This document shows, one piece after another, positions 1 to 7,730 of a stretch of DNA of 48,246 nt. The position numbers and the translations under genes are program-made. The stretch's first letter is position 1. Each line of letters starts with the position of its first letter. The notes under the pieces are model-generated. The model did not search any database, had not been told where the DNA came from, and saw only the letters and a program-made list of their open reading frames with translations. This DNA comes from JBJHCA01 sp050485785 (GTDB lineage Bacteria; Bacteroidota; Bacteroidia; Chitinophagales; Saprospiraceae): the NCBI GenBank assembly GCA_050485785.1, contig JBJHCA010000016.1:1-48246 (forward strand). The letters run 5' to 3'.

Positions 1-338
1 GGATGCTCAAGCTGGACAAAGACGGCTGCCTGCATGAAAATCCTTGCCATCCTCCGCCGGATACTACGGTAAGGGTTGCCCAACCGGTGGAAACGGATGT
101 GGATCAAAAAGTGCTCGTATATCCCAATCCCGCCGGACAGTACGTGCAGATGCAAGCACCGGAGGCCAGTCAGCTTCATGTGTACAACAATAGAGGGCAG
201 AGGGTACTGGTGTACGGCAAGGTATCTAAAGGCAGCCACACCATGAGCATTGCATCGCTGCCTGCCGGCATGTACATCACTGTGCTCTACGGGCAGAGCG
301 GGCATATTTACCGGGGGAGGCTGGCAGTGATGGAGTGA
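1..338 (+). CDS. C-terminal end of a T9SS-exported protein (5' truncated)
   Basis: Only the last ~111 codons are inside the window; the reading frame is open to the left edge, so the ATG at position 3 is probably internal. The C-terminal ~75 residues form a type A T9SS sorting domain: the YPNPAGQ motif, then LHVYNNRGQRVL, then LPAGMYI, a pattern that directs export across the outer membrane and cell-surface anchoring in Bacteroidota. The short visible part before the domain (CLHENPCHPPPD) is rich in Cys and Pro and gives no function. The catalytic or binding part of the protein lies outside the window. The porT gene just downstream encodes part of the machinery that would export it. Confidence 0.8.
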   Translation, partial: MLKLDKDGCLHENPCHPPPDTTVRVAQPVETDVDQKVLVYPNPAGQYVQMQAPEASQLHVYNNRGQRVLVYGKVSKGSHTMSIASLPAGMYITVLYGQSGHIYRGRLAVME

Positions 339-506
339 AGCAGATAGTGAGTAATAGCTTAGGGTACAAAATCCGGGCAATAAAACAAAAACGTCCGATA
401 CCCTGAAAACATAAATGCTACGGCTGCACCCTCGGCTAAAATGCGCAATGTGGAGCAGCCAAAAAAATGTTATCACCCCAACCTGTAAGAACAAAATTTC
501 TACCTG

Positions 507-1265
507 TTAGCCTTCAAAGTGAAAAGAAAGGGTAAAACCGCGTGATAACACCCGTTCGATGGTGGTAGAATACATCAGGTCGCGGTTGTACAGCAAAATA
601 TTGTGGATGCCGTGGGAGTACTTGAGTTCCGGCGAAAAAATGAAATACTGGAAAAAGAATTGAAATCCAAAACCAATTTCCAGTGCAAAATCGGATGGAG
701 AAATACGTACCAATTCGCCGGCTATGGCCTGACGTGACTGTGACTGACTGGCCACATCGTATGAATACTTGATACCACCCAGCACATAAGCGCGCATATC
801 GCGATAGGGTTCGGATTTATACCTGAAATGAAGAGGAAGTTCAACATTTACGGCCTCAATGCCACGGTCAAATTCAGCTTCACCCGACAATGAATAATGC
901 AGTCTTCGATTGACAAAAGAAAGCGTAGGCAAAAATCGAATGTCGAAATAATGGCCAATTTTCATATTGGTCACAATACCTAAGTTAATACCGGAACTGC
1001 GGAGTGATTGGGCGGTAAAAACACTGTCGTGGCCAATAAATTCCCGGGATCGGGTTATCTTGTAATCCGAAAAATTTGGCCCCAGCGGACTAATGCCGAA
1101 ATAGTAATTTTTCCTGTCGAAGTTCAGGAAGTTAAAATTGCTGTTGTACTCGGCCTGCGACTGAGCCATGGTACCACCGGGCAGCCAAAGCAGCAAGGCA
1201 AGAATAGCTATTGGGGCCGTTCGGCTAAATACAATGTACAGATTCCTAGTGTTAGTCTTTTGCAT
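507..1265 (-). CDS. porT: PorT-family outer-membrane beta-barrel protein of the type IX secretion system
   Basis: 252 residues with an N-terminal signal peptide (hydrophobic stretch ~17-31 ending near TMAQ) and a mature part of alternating amphipathic strands ending in aromatic FTLSFHFEG, as expected of an outer-membrane beta-barrel. PorT/SprT proteins are of this size and are needed for T9SS secretion. The assignment rests on length, barrel pattern and the porT-ubiE-engB neighbourhood, which I recall as recurrent in Bacteroidota. The annotated ATG lies 58 nt inside the end of ubiE, in another frame, and the two genes are read in the same direction, so translational coupling is likely. It could be another PorT-like barrel (PF13568 type) of unknown role, but the neighbourhood favours PorT itself. 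Confidence 0.75.
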   Translation of the reverse strand: MQKTNTRNLYIVFSRTAPIAILALLLWLPGGTMAQSQAEYNSNFNFLNFDRKNYYFGISPLGPNFSDYKITRSREFIGHDSVFTAQSLRSSGINLGIVTNMKIGHYFDIRFLPTLSFVNRRLHYSLSGEAEFDRGIEAVNVELPLHFRYKSEPYRDMRAYVLGGIKYSYDVASQSQSRQAIAGELVRISPSDFALEIGFGFQFFFQYFIFSPELKYSHGIHNILLYNRDLMYSTTIERVLSRGFTLSFHFEG

Positions 1266-1948
1266 GTAATGTTCCCGAATCCTATCGATGATAAAATACT
1301 GATCATTTCCTCTCCTTCGGGGAAGGCCTGCACCGATTCATAAAGGTAGGTGTAAGCTTTGGGGTCTTTGGAGGTGAACCGACCTATACGGGGTAAAACG
1401 TGCCGGAAGTAAAAATCGTACATCAGCGAGAGCGGAAATACTTTGGGTTTGGAGAATTCAAGAATGGCTAATGGAGCCCCCGGTTTCAAAACCCTGAGCA
1501 TTTCAGCCAGCCCCGCTTCAAGGTTTTCAAAATTGCGCACGCCGAATGCAACAGTTACCGCATCAAATTTTTCACTGCTGTATTGCATGTTTTCGCTGTC
1601 ACCGTATTCAAGGTGTACTCTTTGGGATAACTTTTTGTTGGCGGCTTTCTGCCGCCCGATAGCGAGCATTTCTTTGGATATATCCATACCGGTAATTCTT
1701 GCTTCCGGCCATGCCCGCGCCATGGCCAGCGCAAGATCAGCAGTGCCTGTAGCTACATCAAGGGCATTGGTTGGACGGTATTTACTAAGCATCCTGATCA
1801 CCTTTTTGCGCCATCTGACATCTATGCCTGCTGAAAGCACCCGGTTGAGCAAGTCGTAACGAGGTGCAATATTGTCAAACATTCGGGCAATCTGAGATTT
1901 CTTATCTTCGCCGCTGTTGTACGGTTTTACCTGTTTAGTCTTATCCAA
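1208..1948 (-). CDS. ubiE: Demethylmenaquinone methyltransferase UbiE/MenG
   Basis: SAM-dependent methyltransferase for the last step of menaquinone synthesis. Visible landmarks are MFDNIAPRYDLLNRVLS near the N terminus, the SAM-binding stretch ALDVATGTADLA, the acidic loop GMDISKEML, VTVAFGVRNFENLE, and the C-terminal LTLGICTLYLAER. The open frame extends to an ATG at 2026, but I prefer the TTG at 1948: it gives the usual family N terminus (about 20 residues before MFDNI), and a -7 promoter element lies just upstream at 1965-1972. The 26 extra residues of the longer form are rich in Leu, His and Tyr and unlike this enzyme. The gene overlaps porT by 58 nt at its 3' end and is divergent from engB. 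Confidence 0.92.
   Translation of the reverse strand: MDKTKQVKPYNSGEDKKSQIARMFDNIAPRYDLLNRVLSAGIDVRWRKKVIRMLSKYRPTNALDVATGTADLALAMARAWPEARITGMDISKEMLAIGRQKAANKKLSQRVHLEYGDSENMQYSSEKFDAVTVAFGVRNFENLEAGLAEMLRVLKPGAPLAILEFSKPKVFPLSLMYDFYFRHVLPRIGRFTSKDPKAYTYLYESVQAFPEGEEMISILSSIGFGNITCKRLTLGICTLYLAERPQ
1621..1639 (+). repeat. Partial copy of the dispersed motif inside ubiE
   Basis: TTTGGGATAACTTTTTGTT, identical over 19 nt to the copy at 43730-43748. It is coding on the minus strand (NKKLSQ). Confidence 0.4.
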
Positions 1949-1964
1949 GGCATTAAAATTTGTA

Positions 1965-1972
1965 CAAAGATA
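1965..1972 (-). promoter_or_regulatory. Probable -7 promoter element of ubiE-porT
   Basis: On the minus strand this reads TATCTTTG, an exact match to the Bacteroidota -7 consensus TAnnTTTG. It lies 16 nt before the proposed TTG start of ubiE. No clear -33 TTTG was found at the usual spacing. If used, it excludes the upstream ATG at 2026 as the ubiE start. Confidence 0.45.
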
Positions 1973-2026
1973 TAAAAGCAAAAACTGGTGTAACCTGATA
2001 TAATGCCTTAAGTTCAAACTCAGCAT

Positions 2027-2641
2027 ATGGATGAACTCCGAATTAACCGGGCCGAATATCTGGCCAGTTATCCGACCTATAAAATATGCCCAAAGTCGGT
2101 ATTGCCCGAGTATGCCTTTATCGGGCGTTCCAATGTGGGCAAATCGTCGCTCATCAATATGCTAACCGGCAGAAAAGATCTTGCACGTACCTCAAAACAA
2201 CCCGGCAAAACCCAGTTGATCAATCTTTATTTGATTGATGATACCTGGCAATTGGCCGACCTGCCGGGCTACGGCTATGCCAAAGTGGCCAAAAAAACGC
2301 GCAGCAAATGGGAGCTTATGGTTACAGAATACCTGCGCTACAGACCAAATATGGCCTGCGCTTTTCAGCTGGTCGATATCAATGTGCCACCACAGAGCTC
2401 CGATCAGGATTTTATGGCCTGGATGGCTAAAAACCGGATCCCCTTTGCCATTGCTTACACCAAATCCGACCGTTTAACCAAAAACAAACTGGCATCCAAT
2501 ATAGCAGCCTACCGCAAACACATGCTGGCCAGCTGGACAGCCATACCCACTGAGTTTGTCACTTCCGGTGAAACCAATGCAGGACGCGATGAAATGCTCG
2601 GGTTTATAAATTCAATTAACCTGCAGTTCAAAGTTCAATAA
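2027..2641 (+). CDS. engB: Ribosome biogenesis GTPase EngB (YsxC/YihA)
   Basis: 204-residue GTPase of the TrmE-Era-EngA-EngB-Septin group, needed for 50S subunit assembly. The P-loop GRSNVGKSS is at ~33-41, the switch I threonine region follows in TSKQPGKTQ, DLPGYG (G3) is near 78-83, and TKSD (G4) is near 145. Length and motif order are normal for EngB. The ATG at 2027 is immediately next to the CAT at 2024-2026 of the minus strand, so the long form of ubiE and engB would start back to back with no leader. This supports the shorter ubiE start. The engB promoter must then lie inside the ubiE leader region. Confidence 0.95.
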   Translation: MDELRINRAEYLASYPTYKICPKSVLPEYAFIGRSNVGKSSLINMLTGRKDLARTSKQPGKTQLINLYLIDDTWQLADLPGYGYAKVAKKTRSKWELMVTEYLRYRPNMACAFQLVDINVPPQSSDQDFMAWMAKNRIPFAIAYTKSDRLTKNKLASNIAAYRKHMLASWTAIPTEFVTSGETNAGRDEMLGFINSINLQFKVQ

Positions 2642-2656
2642 TATGCTATACATTCA

Positions 2657-2664
2657 TAGCTTTG
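2657..2664 (+). promoter_or_regulatory. Probable -7 promoter element before the acyltransferase
   Basis: TAGCTTTG matches TAnnTTTG and lies 26 nt before the ATG at 2691, in the 49-nt gap after engB. A clear -33 TTTG at 19-22 nt further upstream was not seen. Confidence 0.4.
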
Positions 2665-2690
2665 TAACCGCATAAAACACACCTGACTCC

Positions 2691-4412
2691 ATGGCCGGGA
2701 AACCGAAAAATGAATTGCTCTATCCGCATGTCCTCGACATGAAGGATTGGCCTATTCTGCTGTTGAGCGAGGACAGAGCAGGATTTGTAAAGGAAATAGC
2801 GGAATTCACCATTCAGCGGATCATGGAAACTTCATCGCACAATATCCGCGATGTTCTTTCAAAAACGGTTTACCTTGAGCGCATACGCATCAAAGAGCAT
2901 TTGTGGAAAGTCGATCCACCGGATGAGAATCAATTTTGGAAAAAGATCAGGCTGGCTTTGGCCGATATTCCTCATAATGATCCGGTTGAAAAGCACCTTG
3001 ACGCCTATCGCGAGCTGGTCAGTCAGATCGTTCACCGCTATGCCGATGAGGTGGTGGGCAATTTCAAACCTTCCACCTACAGCTTTGCCCGCAAGTTTCT
3101 GACGGCATTTTTCAGCCGTTTGCTCAACACGGCTGCCGGACGGAATCTCAACCGGATATGGGGTTCTCAGTACCAGCTTCAGGAACGGATCAGAAGTTAC
3201 GGGGAAATAGAGAAAGTACGCTCTCTGGTCACCAAAGGAACTGTTGTACTTGTTCCTACGCATTTCAGCAATCTCGACTCAATTCTAATAGGTTATGCCT
3301 GTGATTCAATAGGGCTGCCGGCTTTCTATTACGGCGCAGGCCTCAATCTGTTCAATGAAGGTATAGTAGCCTATTACATGAACCGGCTGGGTGCATACCG
3401 GGTTGACCGGCGAAAACGCAATGCTTTGTATCTCGAAACACTTAAAGCGGTTTCCAATCTTTCCATACAGCGAGGTGTACATTCGCTATTTTTTCCGGGA
3501 GGCACCCGGTCGCGGTCGGGCAAAATAGAAACCCAGCTTAAACTGGGGCTGCTGAGCACCACCATTGAAGCTCAGCGCAGCAATTACATGCAGGGACGCG
3601 ATGACAAGATCTTCATCGTACCCGTTGTGTTGGGATACCATTTTGTATTAGAAGCCAAAACCCTCATTGAGCAATATCTCAGAAAAACCGGCAGAGAGCA
3701 ATACATCCGGTCCAAGGACGAATTTTACAGTTTCCGCAAACTCACCAAGTTCAGCTGGAAGTTTTTCTCCGAAAGTTCGGAAGTGGTGTTGTCATTCGGC
3801 AAGCCCATGGACGTACTCGGCAACTTTGTGGATGATCAGGGCGTGAGTTACGACCGCTGGAACCGCCCTCTCAACCTGAAGGAATATTTTGTTTCCGGCG
3901 GGGAGGTGGTAGCCGACCTTCAGCGCGAAAACGAGTATACCAAGCATCTGGTGGAGGCCGTGGTATCCAGGTTTCATCGCGATAATATCGTGCTGAGCAG
4001 CCATGTGGTGGCTTTTGCTGCATTTCACCTGATACTGAAGGACAATGCCCGGTTTAATCTGTACGGATTGCTGCGCTTGCCACCTGAGGATTTTGTCATT
4101 TCGCGAGAGTTGTTCCTTTCCCTGATGGAAGAAATCCGCGGTGTACTTATCCGCATGGAACAGGAAGGCAAGCTCAAATTGTCCGAGCAGGTCCACATGG
4201 ATGCCGAATCCATGGTGAACCACGGGCTGAAGCACCTGGGCGTTTATCACGTCAATAAGCCTTTGAAGCTCAACCGGCAGAAAAATATTGTGAGTCAGGA
4301 TCTTCGGTTGCTGTTTTATTATAGTAACCATCTGGAGAATTACGGACTAGCTGACCAAATAAGCTGGAAGCGCTACCTCAAAGCCGTAACAGACGAGGAA
4401 AGGGAAGAATAA
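2691..4412 (+). CDS. PlsB/PlsC-type glycerophospholipid acyltransferase
   Basis: 573-residue protein carrying the acyltransferase block of the PlsC/PlsB superfamily. The HX4D catalytic motif is HFSNLD (in VPTHFSNLDSIL, ~residue 190), followed by the phosphate-binding block FFPGGTRSRSGKI and LKLGLL ~80 residues later, and VPVVLGY after that. It most likely transfers an acyl chain to glycerol-3-phosphate or a lysolipid at the inner membrane. The long N-terminal (~170) and C-terminal (~200) extensions resemble the large PlsB-like proteins of Bacteroidota rather than the ~240-residue PlsC. The exact acceptor cannot be read from the sequence. It is convergent with dapB, 20 nt apart. Confidence 0.8.
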   Translation: MAGKPKNELLYPHVLDMKDWPILLLSEDRAGFVKEIAEFTIQRIMETSSHNIRDVLSKTVYLERIRIKEHLWKVDPPDENQFWKKIRLALADIPHNDPVEKHLDAYRELVSQIVHRYADEVVGNFKPSTYSFARKFLTAFFSRLLNTAAGRNLNRIWGSQYQLQERIRSYGEIEKVRSLVTKGTVVLVPTHFSNLDSILIGYACDSIGLPAFYYGAGLNLFNEGIVAYYMNRLGAYRVDRRKRNALYLETLKAVSNLSIQRGVHSLFFPGGTRSRSGKIETQLKLGLLSTTIEAQRSNYMQGRDDKIFIVPVVLGYHFVLEAKTLIEQYLRKTGREQYIRSKDEFYSFRKLTKFSWKFFSESSEVVLSFGKPMDVLGNFVDDQGVSYDRWNRPLNLKEYFVSGGEVVADLQRENEYTKHLVEAVVSRFHRDNIVLSSHVVAFAAFHLILKDNARFNLYGLLRLPPEDFVISRELFLSLMEEIRGVLIRMEQEGKLKLSEQVHMDAESMVNHGLKHLGVYHVNKPLKLNRQKNIVSQDLRLLFYYSNHLENYGLADQISWKRYLKAVTDEEREE

Positions 4413-4432
4413 GCCCCATACGGCAAACCGGA

Positions 4433-5179
4433 CTATTCTGACAGCAGATCCTTGAAAAGGTCGTCCATGGTGAATACACCTATTTTGCCCTGCAACCATG
4501 CTGCCGCCATCAGCGCACCTCCCGCAAAGCCTCTCCGGTTGTGGGCTTCATGATGGATCACGATCTCATCGGTAGCGGAAAGCCATTTGACCGTATGCAT
4601 GCCGGGCACTTCACTTTCCCTGACGGAGTGGACCGGTAAAACACCGTCTTCCTTATCGGCATCGGATTTCCATGACCGGTAATTGCGGTGTCCGCTGAGT
4701 ATGCCTTCTGCCAGTTGAATGGCCGTACCGCTGGGTGCATCAAGCTTGTGAACGTGGTGAGTTTCGTGCAGAGTACAATGGTATTCGGGAAAATGGCTCA
4801 TCATGGAGGCCAGCAATTGATTAACCCTGAACAGCATATTGACGCCCATACTGAAATTGGAAGCGTAAAACACCGCCCCGCGGTGACGCTCCGCAAGTCT
4901 TTTTACCTCGGGTAAATGCGCGTACCATCCCGTAGTTCCGGATACTACCGGAATGTTATGTTCAATACAGCGACGGATATTGTCAAATGCCGCATCAGGC
5001 CGGGTAAACTCAATGCATACATCGGGCCGGTTTTCCATGGCCCACGACCATTCGGCAGCCGAATCGTCATTGATTTTGGCCACAACTTCATGGCCTGCTG
5101 CTTCAGCCAGGCTGCCGATGAGTTTGCCCATTTTGCCGTATCCGGCCAGCATTATTCTGAGGCTGGTTTCATTGTTCAT
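4433..5179 (-). CDS. dapB: 4-hydroxy-tetrahydrodipicolinate reductase DapB
   Basis: 248-residue enzyme of lysine and diaminopimelate synthesis. The N-terminal dinucleotide-binding motif is MLAGYGKMGKLIG (~10-22), SGTTGW is near 80-85, and the DapB signature HETHHVHKLDAPSGTA (138-153) holds the catalytic HH pair and Lys145. SNFSMGVN (~107-114) is also typical. Length is normal for the short Bacteroidota form. The start codon overlaps the end of the cysteine desulfurase gene by 11 nt, so the two are almost certainly co-transcribed, although the functions are not obviously linked. Confidence 0.95.
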   Translation of the reverse strand: MNNETSLRIMLAGYGKMGKLIGSLAEAAGHEVVAKINDDSAAEWSWAMENRPDVCIEFTRPDAAFDNIRRCIEHNIPVVSGTTGWYAHLPEVKRLAERHRGAVFYASNFSMGVNMLFRVNQLLASMMSHFPEYHCTLHETHHVHKLDAPSGTAIQLAEGILSGHRNYRSWKSDADKEDGVLPVHSVRESEVPGMHTVKWLSATDEIVIHHEAHNRRGFAGGALMAAAWLQGKIGVFTMDDLFKDLLSE

Positions 5180-6332
5180 ACATCAGGCTGGTTTTTTGCG
5201 CTGCCGGCAGTAATTCGGCCAGTCGGTCGAGCAAAAAGTCAACCTCCCGGCGGGTATTCAAGTGAGAAAATGAAAAACGCACCGAACGCGTATCGGCGGG
5301 AACCTGCATGGCATGAAGCACATGGGACCCCTGCTCAGCTCCGGAACTGCACGCACTGCCCCCGCTGGCGGCTATGCCGCTCACGTCCAGCGTCATCACC
5401 ATCAGTTCGGTCATGGGCGTGCGCGGGAAACGGACATTCAATACAGTGTATAAACTATTGTCCGACACATCGCCGTTGAACGCTACCCCCTCAAACCGAA
5501 GTATGAGTTGCTCGCGAAGGTAGTTTTTAAGGGAGCTGATGTATTCTCGATGAGCATCCATGTTTTTTAGGGCTAATTCAACTGCCTTGGCCATACCGGC
5601 AATACCGGCAATATTTTCGGTGCCGGCCCGCATGTTTCTCTCCTGAGCACCACCGTCAATAAAGGGCTTAATGAGATTGTTACTGTTAATATAAATAAAT
5701 CCCGTGCCTTTGGGGCCGTGAAATTTGTGAGCAGCACCACTGAGGAAAGCGATGTTCATAGAGCTTACATCAATGGGGAAATGGGCATACGTTTGTACGG
5801 TGTCTGAATGCAGTAATGCACCATGCCGGGTGCAGATTTCGGCCATTTCGGCCAGGTTGTGAACTGATCCCGTTTCATTATTGGCGTGCATGATACTCAC
5901 CAGCACCGGACCTTCTGCTGCCTGCAGCGCTTTATCCAGCGTTTCCGGAGCTACCAGACCCAGATGATCCACCGCCAGGTACTCCACCGGCATGCCGGCC
6001 CGTTCGAGACATTCAACGGTATGCAGCACACAATGATGCTCTACCGGCGTGGTGATGATCCGGCGGATACCAAAATCGCGGACGGCACATTTAATGGCCA
6101 TGTTATTGCTTTCGGTTCCACCCGATGTGAAAAAGATTTCGCCGATACCGGCATTCAGTGATTGGGCAATGGTTTTGCGGGCACCTTCAATCAGTGCTCT
6201 GGCCTGCCTGCCTTCATGGTGAATACTGGAGGGATTGCCGTAGCAATGTTGCAGGCAATCGGCCATCACTTCCTGCACTTCCGGCAGGATGGGCGTAGAC
6301 GCTGCATTGTCAAAATAAACACGTTTCATCAT
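5169..6332 (-). CDS. NifS/IscS-type cysteine desulfurase
   Basis: 387-residue class V aminotransferase-fold enzyme that takes sulfur from cysteine for Fe-S cluster or thio-cofactor assembly. Landmarks are YFDNAASTP at 6-14, the PLP-site SGGTESNN (70-77), HANNETGSVH (149-158), HSDTVQTYAH, the Schiff-base Lys203 in SGAAHKFHGPKG, RAGTEN (235-240), and the persulfide Cys328 in SGGSACSSG. All catalytic residues are present. Two ATGs stand in tandem at the start and either could be used. No IscU or SufBCD genes lie beside it, so it is not assigned to ISC or SUF. It lies between the SDR reductase (139 nt upstream) and dapB (overlapping). Confidence 0.93.
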   Translation of the reverse strand: MMKRVYFDNAASTPILPEVQEVMADCLQHCYGNPSSIHHEGRQARALIEGARKTIAQSLNAGIGEIFFTSGGTESNNMAIKCAVRDFGIRRIITTPVEHHCVLHTVECLERAGMPVEYLAVDHLGLVAPETLDKALQAAEGPVLVSIMHANNETGSVHNLAEMAEICTRHGALLHSDTVQTYAHFPIDVSSMNIAFLSGAAHKFHGPKGTGFIYINSNNLIKPFIDGGAQERNMRAGTENIAGIAGMAKAVELALKNMDAHREYISSLKNYLREQLILRFEGVAFNGDVSDNSLYTVLNVRFPRTPMTELMVMTLDVSGIAASGGSACSSGAEQGSHVLHAMQVPADTRSVRFSFSHLNTRREVDFLLDRLAELLPAAQKTSLMYEQ

Positions 6333-6471
6333 TGGGTTGATGAAAGGGCATTATGGGCCCGATCAGGGGCGCTAAATTACAAAAATTGACGGAAACCATT
6401 CCACTCCCACCTTATAGGGTAATAAGGCATGGCAGCAGAGCAGACCTTTACTGCCTCTTTATTCCGGATGA

Positions 6472-7212
6472 TCACAAGCTGATGCCGCCGTCAACCTGCA
6501 GAACAGCACCGTTGATAAATCCGGCTTCGGGCAAGGCCAGGTAAAGGTAGGCCGAAGCGATTTCGTCGGGTGTGCCCAGGCGGCCTGCCGGGGTTTTACC
6601 ACATACCATGTCCAGCACTTTTTGCGGTATGGTTTCCATCATTTCAGTGGCAATAAAACCCGGAGCAACCACATTGGCCGTAATTCCCTTGCGACCCAGT
6701 TCGCGGGCCCAAACCTTGGTCATGCCAATTACGCCGGCTTTGGTGGCCGCATAATTGGTCTGGCCAAAATTGCCATCCACACCCACCACACTGCTGGCAG
6801 TTATAATTCGTCCGTATTCCTGTTGGTACATGTATTTCACTACAGCCTGCGTGCAGTTAAACACTCCGGTCAGGTTGACGGCTATAACGCTGTCCCACTG
6901 TTCGGGCTTCATATTGCGCAAAGTGGCATCGCGGGTAATGCCCGCATTATTGATGAGAATGTCAATGCGGCCTTCCCGGGCAACAATGAGTTCAGCCGCC
7001 TTCTCAGCTTCACCGGCACGGGTGGTGTTCACGTTCTGAAAGTACACGCGCAGGTCGCGTTGCTGCAAGGCTGTAACCAGTTCCATGCTCTTTTCTTCGT
7101 CGATGTCCCAGATGTACACAACTGCGCCCGCATCGGCAAAACGCTCTACGGTGGCCTTTCCTATGCCGCTGGCTCCTCCGGTGACCACGGCTACCTGATT
7201 TTGTAGTTTCAT
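6472..7212 (-). CDS. phaB: SDR-family acetoacetyl-CoA reductase (PhaB/FabG type)
   Basis: 246-residue short-chain dehydrogenase. The NADP(H)-binding motif TGGASGIGKA is near 11-20, NNAGITRD near 88-95, the catalytic Ser is in ITASSVVG, the YxxxK motif is YAATK (~154-158), and the chain ends in LQVDGGISL. PhaB reduces acetoacetyl-CoA to (R)-3-hydroxybutyryl-CoA; FabG does the same chemistry on acyl-ACP, and the two are hard to separate by sequence. The call to PhaB rests on its divergent position next to phaE-phaC. No acyl carrier protein or other fab gene is nearby. A beta-ketothiolase (PhaA) is not in the window and must be elsewhere. Confidence 0.75.
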   Translation of the reverse strand: MKLQNQVAVVTGGASGIGKATVERFADAGAVVYIWDIDEEKSMELVTALQQRDLRVYFQNVNTTRAGEAEKAAELIVAREGRIDILINNAGITRDATLRNMKPEQWDSVIAVNLTGVFNCTQAVVKYMYQQEYGRIITASSVVGVDGNFGQTNYAATKAGVIGMTKVWARELGRKGITANVVAPGFIATEMMETIPQKVLDMVCGKTPAGRLGTPDEIASAYLYLALPEAGFINGAVLQVDGGISL

Positions 7213-7248
7213 CTCTTATTTTTTTATCTGTTTGTTAAAAATTGCCGC

Positions 7249-7256
7249 CGAATATA
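7249..7256 (-). promoter_or_regulatory. Possible -7 element of the SDR reductase gene
   Basis: On the minus strand it reads TATATTCG, one base from TAnnTTTG, 36 nt before the ATG. The same T-to-C variant (TAnnTTCG) occurs before the lipoyl E2 and zinc-ribbon genes, which makes it slightly more credible. Confidence 0.25.
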
Positions 7257-7329
7257 GCCTGAAGCTTTGGAAAGGACAGGACACCGGGAGGTAATAGTGC
7301 GGGGCGACACTGTAGCATGATTTTGATTG

Positions 7330-7362
7330 ATCACTCTTTGTGGTGCTGTTCCACAGCATGTT
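7330..7362 (-). repeat. Dispersed intergenic element, copy A
   Basis: On the minus strand: AACATGCTGT, a small hairpin (GCTGT/ACAGC, 3-nt loop), then ACCACAAAGAGTGATCAATC. Copy B at 36940-37033 shares AACATGCTGT and a 17-nt block around ACAAAGAGTGATCAA. Copy C at 43786-43836 shares the core and the hairpin layout. Function unknown. Confidence 0.5.
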
Positions 7363-7664
7363 AAATGAGTTAGTTCCATGGACCGACTTTAAAACAGGGG
7401 ATTTGGGTATGACCACAATCTTTATCAAGGCCGTGGATACGGCCTCAACAAAAAGCTATGTAAAAAAGAAAAAGAACCCGAATGGCTTCAAAAAACCATT
7501 ACCTTTCCAAGGTCCGTAAACAAAACACTGTGAGTGCATAAGTGAGAATAATAAACCTTTAGTCAGATTATATTATCAAGATCATAAATAGCAGAAAAGC
7601 AATTAAATATAATTAATAAAGTCAAAAAAAGACCACTTAGTCGATGAGGTAATTGTGAAATAAC

Positions 7665-7697
7665 TTGGCCTGCAATTGGAGGGATGACTTACCTTTG
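7665..7697 (+). promoter_or_regulatory. phaE promoter
   Basis: TTG at 7665-7667, a 22-nt spacer, then TACCTTTG at 7690-7697, matching the Bacteroidota -33/-7 pattern. The ATG of phaE follows 33 nt after the -7 element. Confidence 0.6.
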
Positions 7698-7730
7698 CAT
7701 CATTATTAAAGCGACACAAACTAAACTACC

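Larger units (their letters stand above)
7213..7730. other. Divergent intergenic region between the reductase and phaE
   Basis: 518 nt with no convincing gene. It holds a possible promoter for the reductase on the left, one copy of the hairpin plus ACAAAGAGTGAT element at 7330-7362 (minus orientation), an AT-rich stretch at ~7440-7620, and the phaE promoter on the right. The 70-codon minus-strand frame at 7216-7428 has no recognisable protein character. Confidence 0.6.

Noticed and set aside
1984..2026. 26-residue N-terminal extension of ubiE to ATG 2026
   Set aside because: It does not fit the family N terminus and contains the probable promoter.
3627..3651. TTGGGATACCATTTTGT-like match to the dispersed motif
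   Set aside because: Inside a conserved acyltransferase segment (VLGYHFV) with a mismatch in the GGGATAAC core; probably chance.
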